Shown in pieces: positions 42,514 to 54,066 of a stretch of DNA of 64,000 bases. The notes under the pieces are model-generated. The model ran no database searches. It saw nothing but the letters and a program-made list of their open reading frames with translations, and was not told the DNA's origin. The stretch's first letter is position 1. Each line of letters starts with the position of its first letter. The DNA comes from Fagopyrum homotropicum (Eukaryota; Streptophyta; Magnoliopsida; Caryophyllales; Polygonaceae), in NCBI GenBank assembly GCA_033239125.1, contig BSWB01000003.1, forward strand, positions 135,073,820-135,137,819, in the 5' to 3' direction. Both the position numbers and the translations under genes were made by a program.

Positions 42514-44324
42514 TGTTAGCATAAAATATTGTGATATTTTAGGCACGTTTTCTAAACGTAGTTGATTCATATTGATAGTCTTTGATTGAACTTTGTGCAT
42601 ATGTAAGCTAGTATTACCTATATTGTCGATATGGATATCTACACTAGTTCTATGTTGATTATAGGTGATTTGGAGCTATTTCCGAACGGAATCGAGCAAA
42701 GGAGATTTGATTTGATATGTCCATAGATTGAGGACATTCTTTGGAAGCAAATTGGAGTTTTAGCTTGAGGAATGCACGAGGCTAGGGAAGAATCACGTTC
42801 TTGCCCTAAACCACGCTCTAAAATACGGCCGTACTACGAACCACGTTCAGTTCCACGGCCGTGGAACCTTGCAAGAGAGGCGTGATGCATTCCAGTAACT
42901 ATTACGGCCGTGGGATACATGGTACAAACCGTGACCTAATCCACGCCCTAAATTACGGTCGTGAAAACTTCCACGACCGTGATCTTGGCGAATCTTTTCG
43001 CCACACTTTGAAGCCACGATCTTTTGAAGATTGGGCCGGGCCGATATTTTATCTTGCCCTATAAAAAGACGGACGAAGCAAGAATCCGTCAACCCCGCTT
43101 ACCCTTATTTATCACCGCTTACACCCGCCATCTTGGCTTAGCGGCATTTATCGACGCTTAGGAGCGTTCATCTCCGTTTAGGGAATCTCAACACCGTTTG
43201 GCCCTTGCTTGGAAGTATTAATCATCTCATTGGAGATTGAAGTTCGCATCTGGGAATTACCCTAATCTCGCACTTTTGGTGGAGATTGTTGTTGAGATCT
43301 CCGGATTGGCGGAAGATCGAAGCTTTTGGAAGATTTTGCAAGGAGATCTCTCTTCTTGTTTAGGTTTGAATTGGAAAACGGATTGACATCCCGTTTTCCC
43401 TTCTTTCCTAAGGTTGTGATTGTTTGTTTTATTTTGAATCCTTTGACAATACTTGTTCTCTTTGTGACTTTGAGATTGGTTTGAAGATAATTGAAAGTTC
43501 TTGAAAGTTTTTCATCTTTCTATCTTTTAATTCTTGAATTGATATCAACATGACCGTTATTGGCTAAAAACCCTTAACAATTCTAAGGTGAAGGGTTGAT
43601 AGTTGTGGCTTAGATGATGATAGATCGATCGCAAACAGATTAGACCCTGAGAGTTAGAGAGAATCGCCGATGAACCCTAAATTACGGCCTGTTCTTGAGT
43701 CCACGGCCGTGGAACCTCAAGAACTAACCGTGATTTCCCTTTAATCCACGAACTTGCTTTTACTTTAATCCAAAGTTGAAGATTTGCTTTAACTTAGTTT
43801 AGACTTGTCTTTTCTAGGTGGTAGTGAAGCCTCAACAACCTCTACCTCGATTGTGAGTGTCACAACCTCAATCGGTTAAGTTAGTTTTGATCCTTGGGTT
43901 ACAAGTTTGGGTATTTGACACTAATTCTCACCTTTAGAATCTTTCTATATTGAGCCTCAACAACCTGTATAGAGAGTGCCTTGTAGGTGAGTTACATAAG
44001 GTTTTCGGAACTTCACCGTACGATTACCTTACATTAGCATACCTTTGCATATCTTAACTCTGTCTTTATATCATTAAGTATATCTTGAATCGATTGCAAC
44101 AGCTGGATACTTGGATCTTTAGGATTGTTGTTTTCCCAATATTTGCAAAACTCTCATATTTACTCACTTGATAACCTGCAATCGAATTTGTTCCCACCCA
44201 AATCCCTGTGTTCGATACTTTGGAATTCTTGCTTAGCTACGTCGATTCGTACACTGCGGGTTCGCTGCTTGATTCTAGTTTTATAAATTTAAAGCTTATT
44301 TGCACACACCTTTAGGGGCGAACA
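42514..44324 (+). repeat. R10 5' LTR (1,811 bp)
   Basis: TGTTAGCATA to GGGCGAACA. The motif CCACGGCCGTGG and relatives (ATTACGGCCGT, CCACGACCGTG) occur at 42780-43030 and 43670-43760. The TATA box lies at 43060-43069. Confidence 0.92.
43060..43069 (+). promoter_or_regulatory. LTR TATA box (R10)
   Basis: CTATAAAAAG, just after the motif cluster; also at 54612-54621 in the 3' LTR. Confidence 0.65.
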
Positions 44325-44330
44325 AGTTTT

Positions 44331-44348
44331 TGGCGCCGTTGCCGTGGA
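44331..44348 (+). other. R10 primer-binding site, tRNA-Asp
   Basis: TGGCGCCGTTGCCGTGGA, one mismatch, 6 nt after the LTR. Confidence 0.88.
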
Positions 44349-44425
44349 TTTGGTTTCGGCCGAATCCGGTTGCCGGTTGTCAAGCTTGGGAGCTTGCTCT
44401 CGTTATTTGATATTCCTTTGAGTGC

Positions 44426-46663
44426 ATGCGCAGGTCTAGGAACACCGAAGATCTCTTACCTCTTGATCAAGAGCTAGAGAAAACCTTGAGGCAAAAGCGC
44501 AAGGAAAAGAAAATGGCTGAAGAACAAGAACGTGATCTTCAAACGGAGTTGGCGGAGAAGGAAGCTCAACTCCGATGGAACGAGACTCTCCGCCAGGATG
44601 AGATGGATCGTCATCAATCTCAAGTTAACAGTCTACAAGACATGATCTTCCAGATGAGGGTAGAGATGAGCGACCTTAAGAATAAGGGAAGCAAGAAATC
44701 CTCAAGGAAAGCATCAAGGTCTAGAAGAAAAAGTCACTCATCCGCTGATGATAGTGATTCTTCCATGCCACCGCTGGAGGAGATTGATCCCACAATCAAT
44801 GTAAATCCTTTCCATCCACAAGGAGCTGCTAATCGCCGCATTCCGCCTAGGAATGTGAGGATCGAACGTGTGGATAATGAGCCAAGAACTCTTGGCCAGC
44901 GGATGGATCCAACACAACAACCACGTCGCTTGGGCGTGAATTTTGATGCTGAAGATGTGCAAGGGTTTAGCTTTAACCCTCAAGTTATTACTCTTGTTCG
45001 CCAAAATCAATTTGGCGGGACAAGCGCTGAATCTCCACACCAACACTTGCAAAACTTTGAGTGTATGATGGAGACGATGAGACCAAAGAGTGCTACCACC
45101 AACAGCTACAAGCTCAAGCCTTTCTTCTTCTCCTTGAAAGGGAAAGCGTTATCTTGGTATCAAGCTCTTCCTAGTGGGAAACTAGATACGTGGGAAGACC
45201 TTTCCGCGGAGTTCCTCACCAAATTCTTTCCGCCCTCCAAAACGGCGGAACTTAGAGGTAAGATTAATGCTTTTTCCATGAGACCTAACGAAAGTTTGTT
45301 TCAATCTTGGGAAAGGTTTCAGGACTTGCTCTTGGATTGCCCTCATCATGGCATATCCAAGCTTGCCTTGCTAGAGATCTATTACAAGGGGCTGGATGCG
45401 GGAACGCAATTCAACCTCCAATCCCTCTCATGTGGAATGTTCATGGACATGAGATAAGATGACGCTTGGGACTTCATCGAGAAGCAAGCAAGAGTCATAG
45501 AGAAAAATTCCCACCGGAAAGTGGAGGGAAATCGTGTGGAGCAAGGAGCGAAGCTCACACATGAAGCTCAAAATCAGATTTTCTCCCTCAACAATGAGAT
45601 CAAGGAGTTGAAGGAGGCTATCAAGACCAACTTTCTAAAGCAACAAGAGAAGGATGTTGGCTATTTGGACAACAACAATGGCGGTGATAACACCAACCGC
45701 AACAACAACAACAACAATAACCGGAACAACAACCAGAATAACAATTGGAATGGAAACAACAACAACCGGAACAACAATTGGAACAACAATAGGGGTTCAA
45801 ACAACAACAATTGGCGCTCCAATCAACAAAATTCCGGTAACTCTTATCCTTCCAACTCTAATTCACTAACTCCACCTTCCTCTTCCTCTACTCCTTTGAA
45901 AAGCCAGGGGCAATCATCTATAGGAGGAAACAATACGGGAAAGGAGAAGCCCGATCCCATGTTGGAAACAATTTTGGGAAAGCTTCAAGGGATGGAGAAC
46001 CGCCTCATCAAGGTTGATGATCAAGTTTCTAAGGTTGACAAAGCTCAAAAAGTTTTGGAAAACCAAATGTTCAACCACGCGGAGGAAGTTCCTAGAAATC
46101 AAGGGAAACTTCCAGGAAAGACGGAGGACAACCCTAAGGGAAGGGTGATGGCGATTACAACTAGGAGCGGAGTAACTACTACCGATCCGCAGCCTACGTT
46201 CGTTGAAGTCCCCGTAGAGAAGGACAAAGAAAAGGGGAAGGAGAAGGAAGATGTCTATGTTCCTCCTCCAGCTTACAAACCTCCCCTACCATTTCCTCAA
46301 TCTAGAGCGCGAGCGCGCCTAGACAAACAATTCGGTAAGTTCATAGAACTCATGAGTAAGCTGCATATTAATATACCCTTCATTGATGCTATTGTAGGTA
46401 TGCCGGCTTATGGCAAATTCTTGAAGGAGCTCCTCTCCAACAAGAGGAAGCTAGAAGATTTTGGTGAGGTCAAGATGAGTTCGGACTCTTCGGATCTCAT
46501 CAAGACCATGAAAGAGAAAATGCCCCCAAAATTGAAGGATCCGGGGTCATTTTCCATTCCCATTGGAGTGGGAGATGTCACATATGACGCTTTATGTGAC
46601 TTAGGAGCAAGTGTGAGCCATACCACTTGCATTGTGCAGGAAGATCGGTTTAGGCGACCCTAA
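44426..46663 (+). pseudogene. gag-pro: R10 gag-protease (one stop, one frameshift)
   Basis: The ATG at 44426 (MRRSRNTEDLLPLDQ) opens a charged coiled-coil region, a basic patch (KKSSRKASRSRRKSH) and the capsid (FFFSLKGKALSWYQAL, KFFPPSKTAELRGKINAF). TAA at 45455 replaces the Glu of MREDDAW. The frame continues from there (45458 on) through an Asn-rich linker (about 45665-45835), VYVPPPAYKPPLPFPQ and the protease start CDLGASVS. A 2-nt loss after GTGAGC (46620) then shifts the frame; protease continues in the next ORF (CRKIGLGDPKPVKMTLY, PVPIILGRPFLATSG). The catalytic Asp is retained. Confidence 0.87.
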
Positions 46664-48752
46664 ACCGGTGAAGATGACGTTGTACATGGCGGATCGATCC
46701 ATCACTCTCCCCGTCGGTATTGTAGAAGACGTCCCGGTCAAGCTAGGTAAATTCTTTGTCCCCATTGATTTTGTCGTGCTTGACATTCCTGTAGATAGTC
46801 CGGTCCCGATCATACTCGGAAGACCGTTTCTTGCAACTTCCGGCTGCATGGTCGATTGCAAGAATGGTAGACTCGCTTTTGATATTGGAGAAGAGAAAGT
46901 AGAATTCGTTCTTTCCACTCTAGTGAAGGAGCCGATCTTCGACGAGGACATTTACGATGTCCAAGATGAGGAAGGTTTATCGAGGGAAGAGGTAAGTGCG
47001 ATTCCCTTTAACGATCCTTTACAAAAAGTCATTACCATGAGTCTAACAGATGTAGGGGAAGAAGAAGAGTGCAAAGAGGAAATTGAAGCCTTAGAAGCAC
47101 AAGAAGAGATGCATGAAGTGGAGTTTGAGAAACTCCACGATGAGGCTGAGAATGTTAGAATCCACGGTCATACCCTGTATTCCACGACCGTGGATTTCAC
47201 AACCAAAATCGACCTCCATTCTAGTGGATTACACGGCCGTGGAACATATGGAGGGCCCGTAATTCTGACCGTGGAAGGGGGTGATCGGCATACTTCTTCA
47301 ACTTCTTTTGATTCCTCTCCAACTCACTCAACACCCTTAGAAACTTCTAAGGAAACGTCGGATGCTCCTCAAGGATCATTGGAAGCCCCGAAAGTGATGG
47401 AACTCAAACCGCTTCCTACTCATCTAAGGTACGGTTTTCTTGGATCTAATTCTACCTTTCCGGTTATTGTTAGCTCCGAATTAAGCATAGATGAACATGA
47501 ACAGCTCATGATTGTCCTTAAGAAACATAGGAAAGCCATAGGCTATACCATTGAGGACTTAGTAGGAATTAAACCCTCCCTATGCATGCATAAGATACTA
47601 ATGGAGGAGGACTTTAGAACTTTAAGACAACCTCAAAGGCGGTTGAATCCAACCATGAAGGAGGTTGTCAAGAAGGAAATTCTTAAACTTCTTAACGCAG
47701 GTATCATCTATCCTATCTCCGATAGCAAGTGGGTGAGTCCAGTTCAGGTAGTTCCGAAGAAGGGAGGAATGACGGTCATCACCAATAAGAACAACGAACT
47801 CATTCCTACCCGAACCGTGACTGGATGGCGAATGTGCATAGACTACCGCAAGCTCAATAACGCAACGCGGAAGGATCACTTTCCATTGCCATTCATCGAT
47901 CAAATGCTTGAAAGGTTAGCACAACATTCACATTTTTGCTACCTTGACGGTTATAGTGGTTTCTTTCAGATTCCGATACATCCGGATGATCAAGAGAAGA
48001 CCACATTCACGTGCCCTTGGGGTACGTTCGCCTATAGGAGAATGCCGTTCGGGCTTTGCAACGCCCCAGCCACCTTTCAACGGTGCATGATTGCCATCTT
48101 CTCCGAATACGTAGAGGAAATCATGGAAGTCTTCATGTACGACTTCTCCGTATACGGTTCCTCTTTTAACGATTGCCTTTCTAACCTTTCTCTTGTTTTG
48201 CAAAGATGTGAAGACACTAACCTAGTTCTTAATTGGGAGAAGTGTCAATTCATGGTTAAGGAAGGAATTGTATTAGGTCACTTAGTCTCTAGTAGAGGGA
48301 TAGAGGTAGACAAGGCTAAGATAGAGACCATAGAGAAACTTCCTCCCCCAATTTCGGTGAAAGGGATAAGAAGTTTCCTAGGACATGCTGGATTTTATAG
48401 ACGTTTCATTAAGGACTTTTCTAAGATATCAAAACCTCGCACTAATGTATTGATGAAGGATGCGGTTTTTGAGTTTTCGCAGGAATGTTTAGATGCGTTT
48501 AACACCATTCGGCAAGCTCTAATTTCAGCACCTATTATCCAACCTCCAGATTGGACTCTCCCCTTTGAGATTATGTGCGATGCTAGTGACGTAGCTATTG
48601 GAGCTGTTCTTGGACAACGAAAGGAAGGGCGAACCCATGCCATATACTATGCTAGCAAGACGCTAGATGAAGCGCAGCTCAACTACGCCACTACCGAGAA
48701 AGAATTTCTAGCCATTGTCTACGCTATGACAAGTTTCGCTCTTATCTTGTAG
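46632..48752 (+). pseudogene. pol: R10 protease end, RT and RNase H (active-site Asp changed)
   Basis: The frame carries the C-terminal half of protease (to about residue 75), a linker containing the CCACGGCCGTGG motif (47155-47280), then RT: KEILKLLNAGIIYPISDS, WRMCIDYRKLN, FCYLDGYSGFFQIPI, and the catalytic box FMYDFSVYG. R9 has FMDDFSVYG, so the first of the two Asp is Tyr, which should abolish polymerase activity. RNase H begins (CDASDVAIGAVLG, TEKEFLAIVYA) and breaks at about 48730 by a 1-nt loss; its last Asp (YTDH) is in the next ORF. Confidence 0.88.
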
Positions 48753-48760
48753 GTGCAAAG

Positions 48761-50302
48761 GTGATTGTCTACACGGATCATGCTGCGATCCGGTACCTCC
48801 TTGTGAAGAAAGATGCGAAGCCAAGGCTGATTAGATGGATTCTTCTCCTACAAGAATTCGATCTTGAGATCCGCGACAAGAAAGGTTCAGAAAATTCTGT
48901 TGCGGATCATTTGAGTCGCCTAACACATCTAGGAGACGACCATCTACCCATTGATGACTCCTTTCCAGACGAACACTTACACATCATAGAGGAGTGCATC
49001 AACGTGATCTCCAAAGGTAACGAACCGTGGTTTGCTGATTTTGTTAACTACTTGGTTTGCCAAGAGACACCGCCCGGACTATCCTACGCACAAAGGAAGA
49101 AGTTCTTTAAGGACGTCCGGGAATACTATTGGAACGAGCCTCTCCTCTTTAAGAGAGGTCCGGATGGCATCATTCGGCGGTGTATGCCGGAAGATGAGAT
49201 GCAAAGTGTCATCCGCCATTGTCATTCACTACCTTGTGGAGGACACGCTAGTTCGAACAAGACTAGCGCAAAGGTATTGCAATCCGGATTCTATTGGCCT
49301 ACTTTGTTTAGAGATGTGCAATCCTTTGTTTCTTGCTGTGATGCTTGTCAAAGAACAGGCAATATTTCTAGAAGGAACGAGATGCCCCTCAACAACATCC
49401 AAGAGGTGGAGATTTTCGACGTTTGGGGAGTCGATTTCATGGGACCATTCCCATCTTCTTGTGGAAACCAATACATACTATTGGCGGTAGACTACGTTTC
49501 TAGATGGGTGGAAGCAATTGCCTCTCCCACAAATGATGCCATGGTGGTGGTTAAGTTCTTCAACAAGACCATTTTTCCGCGATTTGGAACACCAAGGAAG
49601 ATCATTAGTGATGGAGGCTCTCACTTCATAGCCCGTCGCTTTGAAGCTCTTCTAGCTAAGTATGGGGTTACTCACAAGATCGCTACCCCTTACCATCCAC
49701 AAACGAGTGGACAAGTTGAGATCTCAAATAGGGAGATCAAAGGAATTCTAGAAAAGACGGTTTCAAGGACTAGGAAGGATTGGTCCTTGAAGCTAGATGA
49801 TGCATTATGGGCGTACCGGACTGCGTACAAGACTCCCATAGGAACCACATCATACAACCTTGTGTATGGGAAGTCTTGTCACTTGCCGGTGGAGCTGGAG
49901 CACAAAGCGTTTTGGGCTATCAAGTGGCTGAATTTCGGCATGAAGGAACCGGGAGAGAAGCGTCTCCTAGACATCAATAAGCTGGATGAACTTCGCTTGA
50001 ACGCCAATGAAAACGCCAAGATCTACAAAGAAAGAGCAAATCGTTGGCATGATAAGCATATCATTCCAAAGGACTTCAAAGAAGGAGATCAAGTTCTCCT
50101 CTTCAATTCAAGACTTCGCCTCTTCCCAAGTAAGCTTAAATCCCGTTGGACCGGACCTTTTCTAATTAAACGTATTTTCCCCCATGGCGCAGTTGAAGTA
50201 TGGGGTGAAGCTAGCGGAAGTTTTAAGGTGAACGGCCAACGACTCAAGAAGTATACGCCGGAACTCCAAGCTGAGGAGTTTGCGCCTACCGCACTCGAAT
50301 AG
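48761..50302 (+). pseudogene. pol: R10 RNase H end and integrase
   Basis: The frame starts in VIVYTDHAAIRYL of RNase H and runs open to TAG at 50300. Integrase zinc region HCHSLPCGGH ... CDACQR, DDE residues in WGVDFMGPF, ISDGGSHF and GQVEISN, and C-terminal LLFNSRLRLFPSKLK, HGAVEVWGE. The integrase itself looks intact; only the upstream frameshift separates it from the rest of pol. Confidence 0.88.
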
Positions 50303-50342
50303 GTGCGAGAATGGTCTAGCTACGGACCTTAAACAAAGGCTT

Positions 50343-50360
50343 CTTGGGAGGCAACCCAAG
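50343..50360 (+). other. Post-pol hairpin (R10)
   Basis: CTTGGG-AGGCAA-CCCAAG, perfect 6-bp stem, 41 nt after the pol stop; the following GTATTGC is shared with R5 and R9. Confidence 0.65.
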
Positions 50361-51130
50361 GTATTGCATTTTCGTTTTTGTTTCCGATTCATAGTTTAGA
50401 TTAGAATAGACGTTTTCTTTTCTTTTTGCCTCGATTTCTTCCGGTATGTTCGTGTTTTTGGTTGTAGGATCGATGGAAAAGGAAAAGAGGAGAGTAATGT
50501 TGAAGAAAAGCGACGAAATTCGGACTTTGGAGCTTTACAGGAGGTTCCACGGTCTAAATTACGGTCGTCATAGCTACAGTGGCCGTAATTTCCAAAAGCC
50601 TTTGAAAAATCACCAAAACCACGGTTCCGTACACTTCCACGGCCGTGGAACACCCCGACAGACCGTGATTTTCAAAATTTTGCCTGCAACTATATAAGTC
50701 ACGTTCTTCACAAAACTCATCCCAAAAACCCCTCTTTCCACGACCTAATTGCCGGAATTCCACGACCTTCTCAAAATCTTCGTTTCTTAATCGTTTCTAA
50801 CGATTCTTCTTCCCAAACTGCAGCAAATTCAACCACAAACAACATCCAAGCGACGAATCGAGCGGAAATTCATCAACAAACTCGCATTTCGGGTTTTTCA
50901 ATCCGAAAAAGAGGTTTATTCTTTCTTCTTGATTCTCGCCAATTTGGTTCGTTTTTGCTATAGATTTTTAGGAAGAACTGATAGAGACTGGAAGGAATTA
51001 GACTAGGACTGCTTGTTGTGGTGATTGCTTGTGAATTTGCTGAGATTCGTGAAATTCTGGGACGAATCACGGCCTCTGGGTAAACCACGGCCGTAATTCC
51101 TGAAGAACAGACCATAATTTTTGGTGCAGA
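50361..51130 (+). other. R10 ORF3 leader with CCACGGCCGTGG motif cluster
   Basis: Motif sites at 50545-50670 and 51060-51120. A pyrimidine-rich run lies at 50380-50430. No supported gene, although an 83-codon ORF crosses the cluster. Confidence 0.6.
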
Positions 51131-52720
51131 ATGGATTTCGTAAGGAGAATGTCGGGAAGGATAAAAGAGAAGAATGGAGAGCAGAATAAGAAAAGGAAAG
51201 GCAATCCCTCCACCTCCTCATCCTTTAGGGCACCACCACCCTCATCTCCATCACCTCCATCTTCACCTTCACCTCCATCCTCACCTTCACCTCCATCCTC
51301 ACCTTCTCACCCTAGAATCCCGACCATACATGAGAACCATCTTGCTGCTTTCGAGAAGATCCAGAAGAGGGCAGTGATTGGCCCTAGATATTTGTTGTTG
51401 GAGGATCTATATCCTCTCAACATAGTTGATGATCTTACTCAGCTCTTGGATAGAGCCGGATTAGTTATCTTCTCGGCTATCCGAGAAGACGCCTATGAGG
51501 AGATCACCCGGGAGGTTGTGACGTCTTTCAAACACAGCCACGTAGATAGGACCGTCTCCTTCCGTCTCATGGAAAGAGACTACCATTTGAGTATTGTTGA
51601 GTTTGGGACTATTTTTGGATTTCATGAGACCTTCAATGGTCGATTTCCGAGCGGTGTTTACCCCAAGGATTTTTGGGAGGAAGTTGCAATGATTTACGCC
51701 GACGAGGACCGTTGGCAACCCGCTGATACCAAGGCTAGATTGATGTACCATCTAGCCTTGAAGATAGCTCACCGTGTTCTTTCGGAGTGTCTCTTTCCTA
51801 GGACGGAGACGCCCCAAAAGATCAAGACGGATGAGCTATTCTTGCTCTATTGCATGCTTTATGGACGCCGTGCAGATTGTGCTACTCTCTTGGCTGCTAC
51901 GATGAGCAAGCTCAAGAACAAGTCGAAGGGAAACATCGGATATGGTGGGATAGTTACCCACATTGCTAGGAGTTTTGGTGTAGATTTTTCTGCTTGCACC
52001 CGCATACCGGCCGTTCCTTTAGGGCTACATGCATTCATGGTTAGGGGTCTCATTTTCCCCACACATGGAGGTCCGCCTTATGCGGGCATGCCTTGGGAGA
52101 CTAGGACAGGCAGGGGTATAGAGTGGCTGCCGGAGTATTCCATTATGGCGGGACGCCATAATTGGAAGGAGACGTTCACTGCGATGCATGCGAACAGGAT
52201 AGTAGCTCCCCCTTACGTCCCACCACCGGTTGTCGAGGAGGAGGATATGGGAGATCAGTTTGAGAGTGGAGGAGGAGCGGAGCAGGAGTTTGGCACGTTT
52301 CCGGATCAGCCGGAGGCGGCCCCATATGTACCTAGACACTCTCCACGTCCAGCTAGAGCCTCAGGCTCGTCATCTCGCCGCACTAGCGTGAGTGAGAGGC
52401 CCACGTGGATGACCACACCTCCCACATGGTATGGCATTCCCCCTCCTTGGTCCACGGAGCTGCCAGCAGCACCACCACCAGCACCAGCACCATCCGATGC
52501 CCCAGCATGGTACAGTCACGCCCCGGGATGGTACGAGCAGATGCCAGATTGGGCTACCGGACTTTCAGAGAGAGTTGGAGCGTTGGAGATCCGGGCCGAC
52601 GCTAGAGACGGACGCCTCGACGACCTCGACCACATGATGAGGGACGTCTACTGCCAGCAGTTTGGGCGGCACTACGACTCCAGCTTCTCCCCATTCCCGC
52701 CTCCGCCGGCACCGCAGTGA
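51131..52720 (+). CDS. R10 ORF3, ATHILA ORF-1-like protein (529 aa, intact)
   Basis: The ATG at 51131 opens MDFVRRMSGRIKEKNG with a basic patch NKKRKG, then a Pro/Ser repeat. The core (about 65-345) shares PRYLLLEDLYPLNIVDDL, LLDRAGLVIFSAIREDAYEE, FRLMERDYHLSIVEF, TPQKIKTDELFLLYCML and KGNIGYGGIVTHIARSF with R7. The C-terminal part is Pro/Trp-rich (PTWYGIPPPW) and ends in an Arg/Asp-rich coiled-coil-like segment and FPPPPAPQ. No membrane segment is visible. Intact while gag-pol is broken four times. Stop TGA at 52718. Confidence 0.82.
   Translation: MDFVRRMSGRIKEKNGEQNKKRKGNPSTSSSFRAPPPSSPSPPSSPSPPSSPSPPSSPSHPRIPTIHENHLAAFEKIQKRAVIGPRYLLLEDLYPLNIVDDLTQLLDRAGLVIFSAIREDAYEEITREVVTSFKHSHVDRTVSFRLMERDYHLSIVEFGTIFGFHETFNGRFPSGVYPKDFWEEVAMIYADEDRWQPADTKARLMYHLALKIAHRVLSECLFPRTETPQKIKTDELFLLYCMLYGRRADCATLLAATMSKLKNKSKGNIGYGGIVTHIARSFGVDFSACTRIPAVPLGLHAFMVRGLIFPTHGGPPYAGMPWETRTGRGIEWLPEYSIMAGRHNWKETFTAMHANRIVAPPYVPPPVVEEEDMGDQFESGGGAEQEFGTFPDQPEAAPYVPRHSPRPARASGSSSRRTSVSERPTWMTTPPTWYGIPPPWSTELPAAPPPAPAPSDAPAWYSHAPGWYEQMPDWATGLSERVGALEIRADARDGRLDDLDHMMRDVYCQQFGRHYDSSFSPFPPPPAPQ
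51236..51312 (+). repeat. Pro/Ser minisatellite inside R10 ORF3
   Basis: About four copies of a 15-bp unit (CACCTCCATCCTCACCTT-type) encode repeated PPSSPSP. The R7 ORF3 has a short proline run here instead. Confidence 0.8.
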
Positions 52721-52805
52721 TTTGATGCATGACCGTTCGTTTTAGACATTTCCGCCACCACTTTGTGAGTTTCTTTTTCTTTTCTTTCTTTTCCTTCTTT
52801 CTTCT

Positions 52806-52840
52806 GAACATTAGGGACAATGTTCGTCCTAAGTATGGGG
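52806..52840 (+). other. R10 internal hairpin plus PPT-like module
   Basis: GAACATT-AGGGAC-AATGTTC (7-bp stem), 5 nt, then AAGTATGGGG, 86 nt after the ORF3 stop. Confidence 0.7.
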
Positions 52841-54027
52841 TGGGATGTACTAAAAAGTTTGTAATAACTCTACTTACTATGTTCGCTTTCATTTGAGACT
52901 ATCGTTGCATGTTTATTATGTGTTGCACGTTTCCTTATTGCATTGCATGAAAAATAACTTGAAAAACCCATAAAAATTGACAAATTTTGAAAATTTTGTG
53001 CTCCTAATGAATTGAGATGATTTCCATGATAATCACTACTTGTGAATTGAGTTTGATGACAATTGCATGCTTAAAAGGATTGTGAATTGAAAAGAACTTA
53101 AATGAATGAATTTTACCTCTTTTGCAAGTTTTATAATGTGAAAATGTTACCTAAATCATGCTAGGAAATTGAAGTTGAAATCACATTATAAGTTCCTATA
53201 CTTCTTGTTGAAATGATTAAGGCAATTCGATACTTTCTTTCTTCTTTCTTTGATCATCTAGCTCCTCATTGAAATATTAGCCTCCTTTACCTATCCGGGA
53301 ATTTGGAGAAGTGAATGAGAAAAAGGCATGTTTGATGTGGGAGGGCCATGAGAGCAATTATTTGCAATCAAATGAATAGAAAGAAATTGTAGGTTTGGGG
53401 AAGTCAATCATGACGATGAGTAACTCGGCACCATTCACATAGCCGGGTGTTTGTGTCTTGCCAAAGTCGGATTGAGCGATATTCCTAGCCGATTATGGTA
53501 TGTGCGCTAAGGGTTTGAGGCATCTCTTGGAAAATTGAGAAACGCCGATCTCCTAGGCTTTGGTTTTTGTGCACCTCTATCCATAACTCCAAAAGTAAAG
53601 TCGAAAAATGAAAAGAAGAGAGCGAAGCTCTAAGTTGAAGTGTTGCGGGAACCGCATAAGAAGAAGAAGGTAGTTCTCCACTTTCCCGGATTTATGCACC
53701 ACTTTCCCTTAAAGTTTTCCCTTCCCTTCCGTATTCTAGACCTTTTCTTTGAAAGTCCTTAAGATCAAAAGAATGTTATATGACTTGGTGGTCTAAATTG
53801 AAGTTTCTTGTGATTGATTTTGATAATGTTTGAAGGTTATAATGATTGTTTAGAAGTTAAGTTGGTTCATGAATTTTCTTTGCTTTTTACTCTTTGACTG
53901 AGTGTGTGAAAGTTTGAAGAACGATTGAAGCAAGGTTTGAGAATGATCTATTCTTTAGAAGTCACATTCATCCAAAAGAAGGTACACATATTTCATCCTA
54001 ACTCTTGTTTAAAGCTTTTTGAAAGAC
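52841..54027 (+). other. R10 3' untranslated region with conserved block
   Basis: No gene. The block at 53411-53585 contains AACTCGGCACCATTC and AGTCGGATTGAGCG and is shared with R5, R7 and R9. The rest is AT-rich and diverged apart from short islands such as CTATCCGGGAATTTGG. Confidence 0.75.
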
Positions 54028-54061
54028 CTTGCTTAGGGACAAGCAAGTGTTAAGTATGGGG
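54028..54061 (+). other. R10 polypurine tract with upstream hairpin
   Basis: CTTGCTT-AGGGAC-AAGCAAG, 4 nt, AAGTATGGGG, then 5 nt (TTATT) to the LTR at 54067. Confidence 0.8.
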
Positions 54062-54066
54062 TTATT

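Noticed and set aside
42861..43064. 67-codon ORF present in both R10 LTRs (also 54414-54617)
   Set aside because: It is duplicated only because LTRs are duplicated; its codons come from the dyad motif cluster.
45290..46163. Asn-rich and Ser-rich gag linkers as prion-like host proteins
   Set aside because: They lie inside gag between capsid and protease in every family member.
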